Source: Gammaproteobacteria bacterium
GTDB lineage: Bacteria; Pseudomonadota; Gammaproteobacteria; Pseudomonadales; Ketobacteraceae
Assembly: GCA_013178375.1 (NCBI GenBank)
Contig: JABLXQ010000016.1
Span: 1-64,000 of the forward strand
Direction: 5' to 3'
Length of the DNA: 64,000 nucleotides
Of this stretch, positions 53,837 to 62,851 are shown piece after piece. Position numbers and translations under genes: made by a program. Position 1 is the first letter of the stretch; each line of letters starts with the position of its first letter. The notes beneath the pieces are model-generated. The model saw nothing but the letters and a program-made list of their open reading frames with translations. It ran no database searches and was not told where the DNA came from.

Positions 53837-54813
53837 GATCGATCCTCTATAGCGGGTGTGATTCTGAAATTGATATTGCCGGCTTCTGCCGACGGCCCAA
53901 ACACCCGGTTAACAAAATCAAGCAGCAGTTCGTTGAAAGCCCGGCTTTGTTCCAGCATGACCGAATGGCCTGCATCAGCAATCGAGAAAAAGTCGGCGTT
54001 GACAAAAGCATCGGCCATTTCCTGCACCTTGGCCGGCGGAAAAATCCGGTCATTGGCCCCCGCCACTACCCGCACCGGGCAAGTGGCCTGGCGCAGAAAC
54101 GGCATCATGGGTTTTTCCGCCGTGTCCCGTTCCGACAATATTTTCAACAGGTAGGCCAGTGCCTGCGGATTCGGATTGTAGTCTGCATAACCCTCCAGCA
54201 GATCGTCCATGAAGGGCAGCATCATTTCCTGATATCCCTTGTCGAGCGCTTGCGGAATGAATGACCGGAACACATCCTTGATGGCATTTCTTACGTCAGG
54301 CGCACTTAAGCCTGCTTCGTGAATACTCATCAATCGAGCCTGGATATCATCGAACAGGTTCTTGGTAGAGTCCGGCAGGCTTGCACCGCTATTGGCGATC
54401 AGGAGCCCCTGGATTTCAGCTTGCAGATAATGATCACTGGCATGCAATCCCGCCATTATCCCGCCCAGCATGCCACCCACAGAATGGCCGATCAACAACG
54501 GTTTTTTCACGCCAAGCTGGGTCAGCAGCACGGTCAATTCCTGCAGCAGATCGAACGCTGTCATGCCTTCGGTAACGGCCGCTGAGCCACCCTGACAGGG
54601 ATAATCGAACATCACCAGCCGATAGTGTTTGAGCAGCGCCGGCATGCGGGTTTGATAGGCCCAGGAACTGGCGCCGCTGAAGAGGCCATTGAAGAAAACC
54701 AGATCAGCTGTTCTGTCATCGCTGCAGTTGCCTTTGATATAGCAACAATATTCCCTGCCGTTGACGACATGCACTTCCTTGAGCATTTCCCGTGCTTTCA
54801 ATGGGACAGACAT
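53833..54813 (-). CDS. Alpha/beta hydrolase
   Basis: This 326-residue hydrolase has an oxyanion region FFNGLFSGASSWAYQ near residue 41, nucleophile elbow GHSVGG near residue 119, catalytic Asp in GANDRIFPP near residue 262 and His in ADAGHSVML near residue 290. It lies between the methyltransferase and PF10118 genes. In this cluster it may act as a product-releasing thioesterase or an esterase. GGAGAGC precedes the ATG. Confidence 0.85.
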   Translation of the reverse strand: MSVPLKAREMLKEVHVVNGREYCCYIKGNCSDDRTADLVFFNGLFSGASSWAYQTRMPALLKHYRLVMFDYPCQGGSAAVTEGMTAFDLLQELTVLLTQLGVKKPLLIGHSVGGMLGGIMAGLHASDHYLQAEIQGLLIANSGASLPDSTKNLFDDIQARLMSIHEAGLSAPDVRNAIKDVFRSFIPQALDKGYQEMMLPFMDDLLEGYADYNPNPQALAYLLKILSERDTAEKPMMPFLRQATCPVRVVAGANDRIFPPAKVQEMADAFVNADFFSIADAGHSVMLEQSRAFNELLLDFVNRVFGPSAEAGNINFRITPAIEDRS

Positions 54814-54862
54814 GCTGCTCTCCAGTCCGGCGCAACCGCGCCGGTATCAACCAGTGAACGAA

Positions 54863-55726
54863 TCAGGCAGCCTTGGATAAAAAGTCAAACAGGCCGTCCG
54901 CTTCCAGCTGTGCAACCATCTTCTCCAGTTGCTTGCTGTTGTCATGTTGCCAGGGGTGGAATCCTGGTTTGAAAAAGCTGAGCCAGGACGGAATGATCCG
55001 CCGGAACATGCCGGGGTTGACCCAGAAAACCTTGAAGCCGTTGAACAGCACCGAGGGCTTGAGCTGACCATCGAGGCGCAGATAATACAACGTCAACCCG
55101 GACAGGTAGATCCAGATGTAAAGGGATACCATGATCAGCGCCGCCACTCGCAGCGCGTAGCCGCCACCGGCAAACTGGTACACATCGAATGCGACGGCTT
55201 TGTGCTCGTTTTCCTCGACGCCGTGCCAGAGCCAGACTTTGCGCATGACCGGATGCCATTTTTCAATCTCGGCCTGGATCTCTGGCACTTCATTGATGGA
55301 AGACTCGCCCAGAATGGCGGTGAAGTGCTCGAACGCGGCGGTGAATGCAATCTGCAGCTTGGGCGGCGCGACTTTGCGGAACCACAACAAGGCGTGCTTG
55401 GTATGCGACACCAGACGGGCGACCGGATAGCCCTGCTTCGCCAGCCAGGAATTGTAAGCCTGGTGTGTGCGGCTGTGACTGCCTTCCTGGCCGATGAAAC
55501 CCATCATGGCCTCTTTCAGCTCGCCCTCTTCCACCTGATCAATGTAGTTGCGTACGGAGTGAATGAAAAACCGTTCGCCATCCGGAAATATGGTGGAGAG
55601 TGCCGCAAAGAAGCAGGACACCATCGGATCGCCGTTGGCCCAGTATTTCGGAATGTCATCCGTAAACTGCACATTGACACGACGCGCTTTCAAACCGGCA
55701 AATTTTTCCATCTTTGGCTGCTTCAT
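54863..55726 (-). CDS. PF10118 family protein, copy 4
   Basis: This 287-residue paralogue has GERFFIHSVRNY, GQEGSHSRTHQ (Tyr and Gln where others have Asp after the second His), FEHFTAILGE, GVEENEHKAVAFDVYQ and FHPWQHD. The ATG at 55726 has AAGGAAT upstream; the frame starts earlier at 55759 with TTG. It is most like copy 3. Its place within a lipid-synthase cluster, instead of a catabolic operon, suggests a chemistry useful in both, such as oxidation of a fatty chain. Confidence 0.85.
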   Translation of the reverse strand: MKQPKMEKFAGLKARRVNVQFTDDIPKYWANGDPMVSCFFAALSTIFPDGERFFIHSVRNYIDQVEEGELKEAMMGFIGQEGSHSRTHQAYNSWLAKQGYPVARLVSHTKHALLWFRKVAPPKLQIAFTAAFEHFTAILGESSINEVPEIQAEIEKWHPVMRKVWLWHGVEENEHKAVAFDVYQFAGGGYALRVAALIMVSLYIWIYLSGLTLYYLRLDGQLKPSVLFNGFKVFWVNPGMFRRIIPSWLSFFKPGFHPWQHDNSKQLEKMVAQLEADGLFDFLSKAA

Positions 55727-55764
55727 GCTGCATTCCTTGTTGTGATTCGAATTCTTCAAGGCCG

Positions 55765-57108
55765 TCAGAACGTGAGACTGGCCCCCAGTGTCGCCCGATA
55801 ATCATAAAACTGCCTGAATTCGGCATTGTCATCGCCGAACGTTCCCAGCAAGGTCAAAAAAACACGGCCGTGCTCGCCGACCGTGGTATTGAAATCAGCA
55901 ACCGCCAGGCTGCCGCCATCGGTTGCGCCATAGGTCCAGCGCAACACCACATCCAGCCGGGATGCGATGTCATTCTTGTTGTACTGCATGGCGACATAAT
56001 GCTGACGCAGTGCCGCCTGCCGGGCCGCGACGACCTGACCGAGCAAGCTCATGTCGGCGGAAAAATCCTGGGTGAATGCGCCGTCATCCAGTTGCGCGGA
56101 AGCGCGCTGGCCGGTTGTCAACAAGCTGTCGGACTGCGCTTCGGTCAAACCGCTTTCGTGGTAAAAATATTCCGCCGACACATTGGAACCATCAATGAAG
56201 GAGTAGGAGCCGCCGAGTGTTGCGCCGGTCGCCCAGTCCTTGTCGGTGTCCAGCAGGCCGGATTGAACGCCGGCGGGAAACGTTTCGGCCAAACGATCCT
56301 CGTCGATCCTGGCAAAGGAAATATCGGTAAACAGCACCACGTAATCGTTCAGGGTGTACTGGCCAAAGCCGCCCAGGGTTTGCTCGCTCTTGCGCTGGCT
56401 ATACAGCCCAGTGGCCGTCCATTCATAACTGGTGTACTCGAATGCCAGCGCATAGGTGTGTTCGAAGCGCTCGGCCAGATATTCCACTTCGCCTTCCGCA
56501 AAATTGTTGTAGAAGGACAGCACGCCGGAATTACCGATAAACGCCCGCGCGATCAGGTAATCCTTGCCTTTCAATTCCACATAGGGTGTATTGCGGCCGT
56601 TGAAGCGGCTGAATGGGTTGCTGGGCGAGAAGAACAGTGACGGACCCCACAACAACGCCTGTCGTGATACTTCCAGCGACCACATGGTGCCGATATCCAG
56701 CCGCAGCAAACCTGCATTGACGAATTCGTTGGTGTCGACCTCATCGTCATCCGGCTCCGGTGTCAGCGCATCCTCGACCCGCTGCCGTGACGCCTGAAAA
56801 CGGGGTGACAACGCGAAGGTAAAAGCTGAGCATTCAAACCGAATGTCCGGGCGCACTTCAACCAACTCCTCCTTGCTGGGCAATCCCGCAATCAGATTGC
56901 CCGGGTTCAACAGTCCTTGCGTAATCTCGGCTTTTTCAGCGTATGCGATAAATTCCCAGTCGATGCCCGCTTCCACCATCGAGTCGATGCAGGACACCGA
57001 CTCTTCCGCGTGCAATGCCGATACCTGCAATGCCAATAGCTGCAAGACCAGCGCGACCAGTAACATACCCGGCAGCTTTTTGTTGCGACAAACCAATACT
57101 GCGGCCAT
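55765..57108 (-). CDS. Outer-membrane beta-barrel protein of the lipid cluster
   Basis: This 447-residue protein has an N-terminal signal peptide (LLVALVLQLLALQVSALHA), alternating hydrophobic strands throughout and a C-terminal Phe (LGASLTF). A motif GPSLFFSPSNPFSRFNGRN near residue 165 resembles alginate-porin-like or DUF1302-like barrels. It is placed directly downstream of a LolA-like gene and a Lol-type transporter, so it may receive or display the exported lipid in the outer membrane. Its family is not certain. Confidence 0.75.
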   Translation of the reverse strand: MAAVLVCRNKKLPGMLLVALVLQLLALQVSALHAEESVSCIDSMVEAGIDWEFIAYAEKAEITQGLLNPGNLIAGLPSKEELVEVRPDIRFECSAFTFALSPRFQASRQRVEDALTPEPDDDEVDTNEFVNAGLLRLDIGTMWSLEVSRQALLWGPSLFFSPSNPFSRFNGRNTPYVELKGKDYLIARAFIGNSGVLSFYNNFAEGEVEYLAERFEHTYALAFEYTSYEWTATGLYSQRKSEQTLGGFGQYTLNDYVVLFTDISFARIDEDRLAETFPAGVQSGLLDTDKDWATGATLGGSYSFIDGSNVSAEYFYHESGLTEAQSDSLLTTGQRASAQLDDGAFTQDFSADMSLLGQVVAARQAALRQHYVAMQYNKNDIASRLDVVLRWTYGATDGGSLAVADFNTTVGEHGRVFLTLLGTFGDDNAEFRQFYDYRATLGASLTF

Positions 57109-57118
57109 AAGGAACGCG

Positions 57119-57874
57119 TCAGTTCAGCCGGAAATCCCGCGCCGACAAGGAGCGGACTTCGATGGCAGAGTAGTTCAGCGTTGTCACCGCATCGCCCGCC
57201 AGCGCATCCACGATCTGCATTTCGCTCACAAACGGAATCGATTTTTCACCGGCATTGATATGGTTGTCATACTTGAAACGCGCAGTTTTGATGTGCTTGC
57301 CGGACACCGTGTAAAATTCGGCCCGGATGCCCAAACCTGTATCCCGCGCGATCCAGTACTTCACCTTGTCATAGGTGACAGACTTGCTGGTGGCGGTCAG
57401 TTCCAGCACATAACAAGGAACTGTTTCCAGCAACTCGTCGGCCAGCAATACCGCAGAATAATCCTTCACATAATTGGTCGCCGCAATGTCGCCATAGGAT
57501 GCCTGTCCTGTGAGCCGTTGTCTTGGCGAAATAGGGACAGGTTTGGTGACGGAGGGGGACGAAAACCACATGTTATTGCCCCGCATCAGAATCTTGCGGC
57601 CGCGCGCCTTCACCGGCTCGAGAATTTCCATCATGTTGTCGTCGCCATTGGATTTGACAACCACGCGCATGCTGTCCTTGTCGCCATTTTTCTCGGCGGT
57701 TTCCACATCCACCTGCCAGAGAATACCGGGCAGTCCACCGCCCCGTGCCTTGTCGCTGGAAGCCAGAATGGTAGCTGCGTCCGGTGTCTGTGCCTGAACG
57801 GAACCCAGCCCCGGCAACAGCACAAATAGAATCAACAGGCCACGCAGTACAGACGGCATTGTGAAATCAGACAT
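57119..57874 (-). CDS. LolA-like periplasmic carrier (outer-membrane lipoprotein-sorting family)
   Basis: This 251-residue protein has a signal peptide ending near VQAQ and a LolA-like fold pattern (KSNGDDNMMEILEPVKARG then KILMRGNNMWFSSPSV, and VSEMQIVDALAGD). It belongs to the PF17131 LolA_like type found next to FtsX permeases. The start at 57874 overlaps the permease stop by 8 bp; the frame extends to 57961. It probably carries a lipid from the ABC transporter across the periplasm. Confidence 0.83.
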   Translation of the reverse strand: MSDFTMPSVLRGLLILFVLLPGLGSVQAQTPDAATILASSDKARGGGLPGILWQVDVETAEKNGDKDSMRVVVKSNGDDNMMEILEPVKARGRKILMRGNNMWFSSPSVTKPVPISPRQRLTGQASYGDIAATNYVKDYSAVLLADELLETVPCYVLELTATSKSVTYDKVKYWIARDTGLGIRAEFYTVSGKHIKTARFKYDNHINAGEKSIPFVSEMQIVDALAGDAVTTLNYSAIEVRSLSARDFRLN

Positions 57875-59114
57875 GGCCCAGCGCATCCACGATTCTCCTT
57901 TTCGACGCATTCCAGGCGGGCACCAGCGCTGCCAGAGTTCCCAGCAACAGGAAGAACACAAATATCACCGCCAGTTGCGGCAACTGGATATCCACCTGCA
58001 ACGCAACCTTCTCGGAAAAATTGGGCGGAACGTAGGACATATCGAGGCGATTAACCAGTTGTGCCAGCACCACGGAGGTGAGGATTCCGACAAAGCCACC
58101 CAGCAGCGCCAGCAGCATACCTTCCACGGAAAACAGGTTGATCACCTGGGACCGGTGCATACCCAGTGCGCGCAACGTGCCGATCTCGCGCGTCCGCTCA
58201 ACCACCACCATTCCCATGGTGTTGATGACGCTGGTGATCGAAATGGTCAGCACGATGCTGAAAATAAACAGGAAGATCATGTTGAACAGATTACGGATGG
58301 GCTGGTAGGAATTCGACATTTCCACCCAGGTTTTGACTTCCACATCCAGCCCGGATTCTTTCAGCAACTGTTCGACACGGACGCGGTGCAGATCGATCTC
58401 GGCTGGATCTTTCAGCATCACCTGCACCCTGGAAGCGCCTTCGGTATCCAGCAGACTCTGGGCATGGCTGAAGGGAATCAGCACGTATTTATCATTGGTA
58501 GCCTGGGCACCGGTGTTGACGGTGTCGGCCACTTCGATATCCACGGCGTTGGCCATGCCCGACAGGGATGATGCGAACAGGACTGCGCTGTCGCCGGGCT
58601 TCACACCCATGATGCGCGCCAGATCTGTCGCCACGATGGCAGAGGCGCCACCGTCCATTTTCAGCGGCGGCATCGGCAATCCGGATTCGTCGGCAATCGC
58701 CTTGCGTACCCGGTTGACGTGGTCCGCCACAATGCCTTCACCAATGAACACTACCGATGCAGTGCCGTTGGAAAACAGGCCCTGAATGCTGATGCGGGGC
58801 GAAACGAAATCCACGTTCGATTCTGTTTCCAGCGTCCGGGTGAGCTGGCTCAGCTCGGCGCTGGAGAAAAAATAGCGCTCGGGGTCCATCTGTGATCCAA
58901 GCGCATAGCCTTTTTTGGCCACGGTCAGATGCCCCAGCATTTCACCGCTGATCGCATGGAGCGCCAGCCCCTGGTAGACATAAGAGGTATAACCGGTAAA
59001 CAGCGCAATGGCGGAAAATCCGGCCGCCAGGGAAAACAGGGTGACGAAACTGCGTCGCCGGTTTTTGAGGATATTGCGCAATCCCAGTTTGAAATAAACC
59101 ACACTTGCTTTCAC
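57867..59114 (-). CDS. FtsX/MacB/LolE-type ABC transporter permease
   Basis: This 415-residue permease has one N-terminal helix (FVTLFSLAAGFSAIALFTGY), a large periplasmic domain (residues ~45-265) and three C-terminal helices, with the MVVVERTREIGTLRALGM motif near residue 305 that is typical of LolE/MacB permeases. The ATPase gene lies 29 bp upstream and a LolA-like carrier follows, so the trio resembles a lipid-extracting Lol system dedicated to this cluster. Confidence 0.9.
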   Translation of the reverse strand: MKASVVYFKLGLRNILKNRRRSFVTLFSLAAGFSAIALFTGYTSYVYQGLALHAISGEMLGHLTVAKKGYALGSQMDPERYFFSSAELSQLTRTLETESNVDFVSPRISIQGLFSNGTASVVFIGEGIVADHVNRVRKAIADESGLPMPPLKMDGGASAIVATDLARIMGVKPGDSAVLFASSLSGMANAVDIEVADTVNTGAQATNDKYVLIPFSHAQSLLDTEGASRVQVMLKDPAEIDLHRVRVEQLLKESGLDVEVKTWVEMSNSYQPIRNLFNMIFLFIFSIVLTISITSVINTMGMVVVERTREIGTLRALGMHRSQVINLFSVEGMLLALLGGFVGILTSVVLAQLVNRLDMSYVPPNFSEKVALQVDIQLPQLAVIFVFFLLLGTLAALVPAWNASKRRIVDALGHV

Positions 59115-59143
59115 AGGCAGTCCCGCTCAGATTTTTCCGCCAT

Positions 59144-59872
59144 TTACGCCGGTGCCAGAACGACTTTCGCCGCGGCCGCCGGTGCGCATTTTCTGTCGCC
59201 GATAATCTTGCCGTCACGCATGTGTATGTGGCGATCGACATGATCCAGCAGTTGCTGATCATGGGTGGAGAACACGAAGGTGACACCCCGAGACTTGTTC
59301 AGATCGCGCATCAGGTCGATGATGATCTGGCTGTTGCGTGAATCCAGATTGGCAGTCGGTTCGTCGGCCAGCACGATCCTGGGATCGGTCACCAACGCCC
59401 GCGCCACCGCCACCCGCTGGCGCTGACCACCACTCATCTTGTCAGGGCGCGAATGCATCTGCTGGCTTAACCCTACGGCTTCCAGCAATGCCTCTGCCTT
59501 CACGCGGGCCTGCTTCTCGGCAGCACCCCTGATCTGCAGCGGCAGCATCACATTTTCGAGCGCGCTAAGCACCGGCACCAGATTGTAGTTCTGGAACACG
59601 AAACCCAGTGTACGGAAACGTATGTCGGTCAGAGCGCGGTCCGACAGAGCATGGGTATCCTGCCCTTCAATACGGACTGCGCCCTGGCTGGGCTGATCGA
59701 TCAGGCCAATCAGGTTGAGCAGCGTCGACTTGCCACTGCCCGACGGGCCCCAGACAGCGGCAAACTCGCCTGCGCCGATGCCCAGGCTGACACTGTCCAG
59801 CGCAAGCACCCGGCTCTCGCCCAGCAAGTACTCTTTACTGACAGTGTCCAGCTCGATCAGCATACTGGTCAT
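59144..59872 (-). CDS. LolD/MacB-type ABC transporter ATPase
   Basis: This 242-residue ATPase has Walker A GPSGSGKST near residue 39, signature SGGQRQRVAVARAL near residue 142, Walker B IVLADEPTANLD near residue 162 and the switch His in FSTHDQQL. It powers the permease encoded next. The ATG at 59872 overlaps the stop of the diiron gene (ATGA) and gives the usual length; a long upstream extension on the same frame is antisense noise. Confidence 0.93.
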   Translation of the reverse strand: MTSMLIELDTVSKEYLLGESRVLALDSVSLGIGAGEFAAVWGPSGSGKSTLLNLIGLIDQPSQGAVRIEGQDTHALSDRALTDIRFRTLGFVFQNYNLVPVLSALENVMLPLQIRGAAEKQARVKAEALLEAVGLSQQMHSRPDKMSGGQRQRVAVARALVTDPRIVLADEPTANLDSRNSQIIIDLMRDLNKSRGVTFVFSTHDQQLLDHVDRHIHMRDGKIIGDRKCAPAAAAKVVLAPA

Positions 59873-60711
59873 CCAACGGTTGCTGCTGTCAGTTCCTGCG
59901 CGGCTGCCGCTTTTTTCTTGCGGTAGTTGCGCTTGAACTCGCTGTAAACCTCGAAGATCATTTCCGGTTCCGGAATTTCCACGCCCACCAGCTTGCCAAT
60001 ACGGCTGGCAACCGCTTTGCGGATTTTCCGGATCACTTCGTCGCCGCCGATGATGCCGCCCAGGTTGCGCACGGTCAGGAATACCGGGTGACTGATGAAG
60101 CCTTCGTCCTGCAGAAATGCCCAGGCTGCGCGCAGGCAAATGATCTTGTCCTTGTCGGGATCTTCCGAGTGCTTGATCAGCTCGCGCGCGTAGTTTTCAA
60201 AACCCACGGAGTGGCGCAATTCATCCTTGGCCAGGTACATCGCAATCTGCTTCAGCACCGGCTCGTCCATCAGCATGGACGTTTGCGTGTAGGTGTGGCC
60301 TGCCACGATTTCGGAGATGATGTTGAACGCCAGCATCTCGGCCTTGGACGGCGTCATTGGCGTGATTTCGCGCCCCTGCATCAGGAAGCTGCTGTCCACC
60401 TCGGCGCCCACCATGTGCAGCCACTTGATCAGCGCATGCGGATGTTTGGTTTCCTCATACAGCCAGACCGCCAGCCACTGGGTGAAATCCGGATCATCCG
60501 AGAACATATCCATGAAGGACTTGGTAGCGGAATAGGTGGTGAGCTCACCGAACGCGATGGTCTTGATCAGTGCGATCAGATTCTCGTTGACCTTGGAGTG
60601 GTCAATTTCATCCCACGGAATGTCCGTAATGTTCCAGCGTGCTTTTTCTGCCACTTCAAACAGTTGGTAATAGGTAAGATCTTTGAAAACGTTATTTACC
60701 GCAGTGCCCAT
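59869..60711 (-). CDS. Ferritin-like diiron oxidase/desaturase-type protein
   Basis: This 280-residue protein has four ligand-bearing helices: FGELTTYSATK near residue 54, LYEETKHPHALIKWL near residue 85, EIVAGHTYTQTSM near residue 134 and DELRHSVGFENYAREL near residue 164. The E, ExxH, E, E/DxxH set is that of diiron carboxylate proteins such as acyl-ACP desaturases and ribonucleotide reductase small subunits. It is not PF10118-like in sequence. It lies between the ketoreductase and ABC ATPase genes, so it probably desaturates or hydroxylates the acyl chain on its carrier. Confidence 0.83.
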   Translation of the reverse strand: MGTAVNNVFKDLTYYQLFEVAEKARWNITDIPWDEIDHSKVNENLIALIKTIAFGELTTYSATKSFMDMFSDDPDFTQWLAVWLYEETKHPHALIKWLHMVGAEVDSSFLMQGREITPMTPSKAEMLAFNIISEIVAGHTYTQTSMLMDEPVLKQIAMYLAKDELRHSVGFENYARELIKHSEDPDKDKIICLRAAWAFLQDEGFISHPVFLTVRNLGGIIGGDEVIRKIRKAVASRIGKLVGVEIPEPEMIFEVYSEFKRNYRKKKAAAAQELTAATVG

Positions 60712-60770
60712 GATGATTTCCTCCTAGTCAGAATTTCAGTTCCATTCGTACTGTTTTGTTTCCGCCGTGC

Positions 60771-61490
60771 TCAGGCCATGCCACCATTGATGCTGATGAT
60801 CTGGCTGGTGACATATCCTGCTTGCTCGGAAGCCAGGAACCCTACCAGAGCCGCCACTTCTTCCGCGCGACCGGCACGCTGCATGGGAATGATGGACTTG
60901 ATCAGGCTGGGATCGAAATGCCCTTCCGCCATGCCGGCATCGATGATGCCGGGCGCTACGGCATTTACCGTGATGTTGCGTGATGCCAGTTCCTGCGCCA
61001 GCGACTTGGTGGCGCCATGCAGGCCAGCCTTGGCAGCAGCGTAGTTGGCCTGGCCGCGATTGCCCATGATGCCGCTGACAGATGAAATATTGATGATCCG
61101 GCCTTTGCGCTTGCGCATCATGGGCATCAGCAAGGGACGGGTCACGTTGAAAAAGCCGTTCAGTGAAGTGTCGATCACCGCATCCCACGCGGCATAATCC
61201 ATGCCGGCCATCGGCGCGTCCTGGGTGATGCCCGCGTTGTTCACGACAACATCGATCGCACCCTGCTGGCACAGCTCATTCAGTATCTGCTCGCACAGCG
61301 CGGTGTCCGTGACATCGAACACCACGGCCTGCGCCTCGCCACCCTGGGCCACAATATCGTTTACGACCTGATTGGCCTTGTCGATATTGCGGTTGGCATG
61401 CACATAAACGAACAGTCCCTGCCCGGCCAATTGCTTGCAGATGGCTGCACCGATCCCACCACTGCCACCTGTCACCAATGCTCGCTTCAT
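60771..61490 (-). CDS. 3-oxoacyl-ACP reductase (FabG/ApeQ type)
   Basis: This 239-residue SDR has TGGSGGIGAAI near residue 7, NNAGI near residue 86 and the catalytic Ser plus YAAAK near residue 150, with GNRGQANYAAAKAG typical of FabG. It reduces 3-ketoacyl-ACP to the 3-hydroxyacyl form. Together with the dehydratase and ketosynthases next to it this makes a dedicated type II elongation set, as in aryl polyene clusters (ApeQ position). It is clearly separate from the catabolic SDRs at 2843 and 20172. Confidence 0.92.
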   Translation of the reverse strand: MKRALVTGGSGGIGAAICKQLAGQGLFVYVHANRNIDKANQVVNDIVAQGGEAQAVVFDVTDTALCEQILNELCQQGAIDVVVNNAGITQDAPMAGMDYAAWDAVIDTSLNGFFNVTRPLLMPMMRKRKGRIINISSVSGIMGNRGQANYAAAKAGLHGATKSLAQELASRNITVNAVAPGIIDAGMAEGHFDPSLIKSIIPMQRAGRAEEVAALVGFLASEQAGYVTSQIISINGGMA

Positions 61491-61532
61491 GTTGCCCTCC
61501 TCATCCCGGTGAATTTTTTGTTTGCTTCAATG

Positions 61533-62063
61533 CTAGTTGCCGACGATCAGGGAAATGATTCCCTGTGCACACAGCTTGTCGGCGATATGGGCGCTGACGC
61601 GATACTGGAACACGCGGGGCGCAATGGAAACCAGATCACTGCGAATCTGCATCACCGAACCGGGCTGTTCATCCCCGAGCTGTTCATCCAAGTATTGCTC
61701 GGCCAGCTCGAAATCCCGCACGATACCCAGGAACACGACTCTGTCAGGCGAGTACGCCTCCAGTTCCGTCACCGGTTCCGCAGCGGAATTCGCCATTAGC
61801 GACAGGTGAATCGCGGCAGCCTGGGCGCCGTATTCCATCGCATGCACGCTGGACACGCGGCCATTGATCCGCAGCGGATTCTGCGCATCGTTTTGCGAGG
61901 ACGCTGTGCATTCGATGGATTCTGCGTTCCATGCTTCAACTGTTTCCAGCAGCAGCATGGGCGGCTTGTGGGGAAGGAAACGCCCGAATTCGGCAGCGGT
62001 CATCCGTTGTGGTACGACTTCCGCCGCGGATTCCTGCATCAGGCTACCGGTTACTGCAGACAT
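61533..62063 (-). CDS. Hotdog-fold 3-hydroxyacyl-ACP dehydratase (ApeP/FabZ-like)
   Basis: This 176-residue protein has the dehydratase segment GRFLPHKPPMLLLETV near residue 27, with the His typical of FabA/FabZ-type active sites, and a second half ending APRVFQYRVSA. The ApeP group of aryl polyene clusters has this form. It removes water from 3-hydroxyacyl-ACP to give the enoyl chain. It overlaps the gene before it by 13 bp. Confidence 0.85.
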   Translation of the reverse strand: MSAVTGSLMQESAAEVVPQRMTAAEFGRFLPHKPPMLLLETVEAWNAESIECTASSQNDAQNPLRINGRVSSVHAMEYGAQAAAIHLSLMANSAAEPVTELEAYSPDRVVFLGIVRDFELAEQYLDEQLGDEQPGSVMQIRSDLVSIAPRVFQYRVSAHIADKLCAQGIISLIVGN

Positions 62064-62851
62064 GGTTCCAGCTCCAGATTCAAACAGGATTTTTCGCAGT
62101 AAGGCAGGCTCACCCTTTGCGAATTTCCAGCCGCAATGGCAGACAATACCGGCAGCGATCTGGCAGCACCGATGCTCACGCGCACCTGTTCCAGATCAGG
62201 CGATTCCATCGCGCTTTCCTCGCCACCATCGTCCAGGCGTGCGACCATTTTCGCGATCGAGGTGCCTGTCTGCTCCGGCGACAACAGTACGCCCACGCTG
62301 AAAGGCTGGATATTGGCATCGCGCGGATCCACATGGGCGGGGCCCAGCGCATCGTAGGACACGAACAACACTGGCCGGTTTTCCATGGCCACTGATATCG
62401 CAGCCTGAAGCAGCCCCACCGCAAAGCTGTACTCGCCGCCGGATACACTGGTGGCACTGGCCTTGTTGCCAAGGATAATGCCCAGGTGTCCGATGGCGGC
62501 ATTCAGGATCACGTTCTGAAACTTCTGGGGCGACACCAGTTTATCTGGATGCGTCAGTGCCGCAAAAATCTCATCGGCAATGTTGAGATCGCCTTCCGAG
62601 CTGGCAAAGAGCAGTTCCACTTTGCTGGGGTCAAACTCCGATTGTTTGAGCGCCTTCTCCGCAGCCTGCAGGGCGATTTGCATGTGCAGGCTGGTCCGAC
62701 GCTTGATGTTCGGTGTCAGGTAGCCGCAGCTAACGGTCGGCGTGGGGGACTGCTGGTAATTTTCCGCACCGCGCAGAATGGATTGAGCGGTGATCCAGTC
62801 CGGCAGACCCGGGCCCAGTACACTCAGTGCCTCGATATAAACCGGATTCAT
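62051..62851 (-). CDS. Ketosynthase-like protein lacking the active-site Cys (chain-length-factor-like)
   Basis: This 266-residue protein resembles the N-terminal half of beta-ketoacyl synthases (Ketoacyl-synt_2, PF13723). At the place of the nucleophilic Cys it has SATSVSGGEYS, with no Cys, and the catalytic His residues of the second half are missing because the protein is short. It matches the small KS-like proteins in aryl polyene clusters (ApeC type) that partner a full ketosynthase. It overlaps both neighbours (4 bp and 13 bp). Confidence 0.83.
   Translation of the reverse strand: MNPVYIEALSVLGPGLPDWITAQSILRGAENYQQSPTPTVSCGYLTPNIKRRTSLHMQIALQAAEKALKQSEFDPSKVELLFASSEGDLNIADEIFAALTHPDKLVSPQKFQNVILNAAIGHLGIILGNKASATSVSGGEYSFAVGLLQAAISVAMENRPVLFVSYDALGPAHVDPRDANIQPFSVGVLLSPEQTGTSIAKMVARLDDGGEESAMESPDLEQVRVSIGAARSLPVLSAIAAGNSQRVSLPYCEKSCLNLELEPCLQ

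Noticed and set aside
59873-60139. Long N-terminal extension of the ABC ATPase
   Set aside because: It is antisense-frame sequence overlapping the diiron gene, rich in Arg/Gln/Pro; the ATPase starts normally at the ATGA overlap at 59872.
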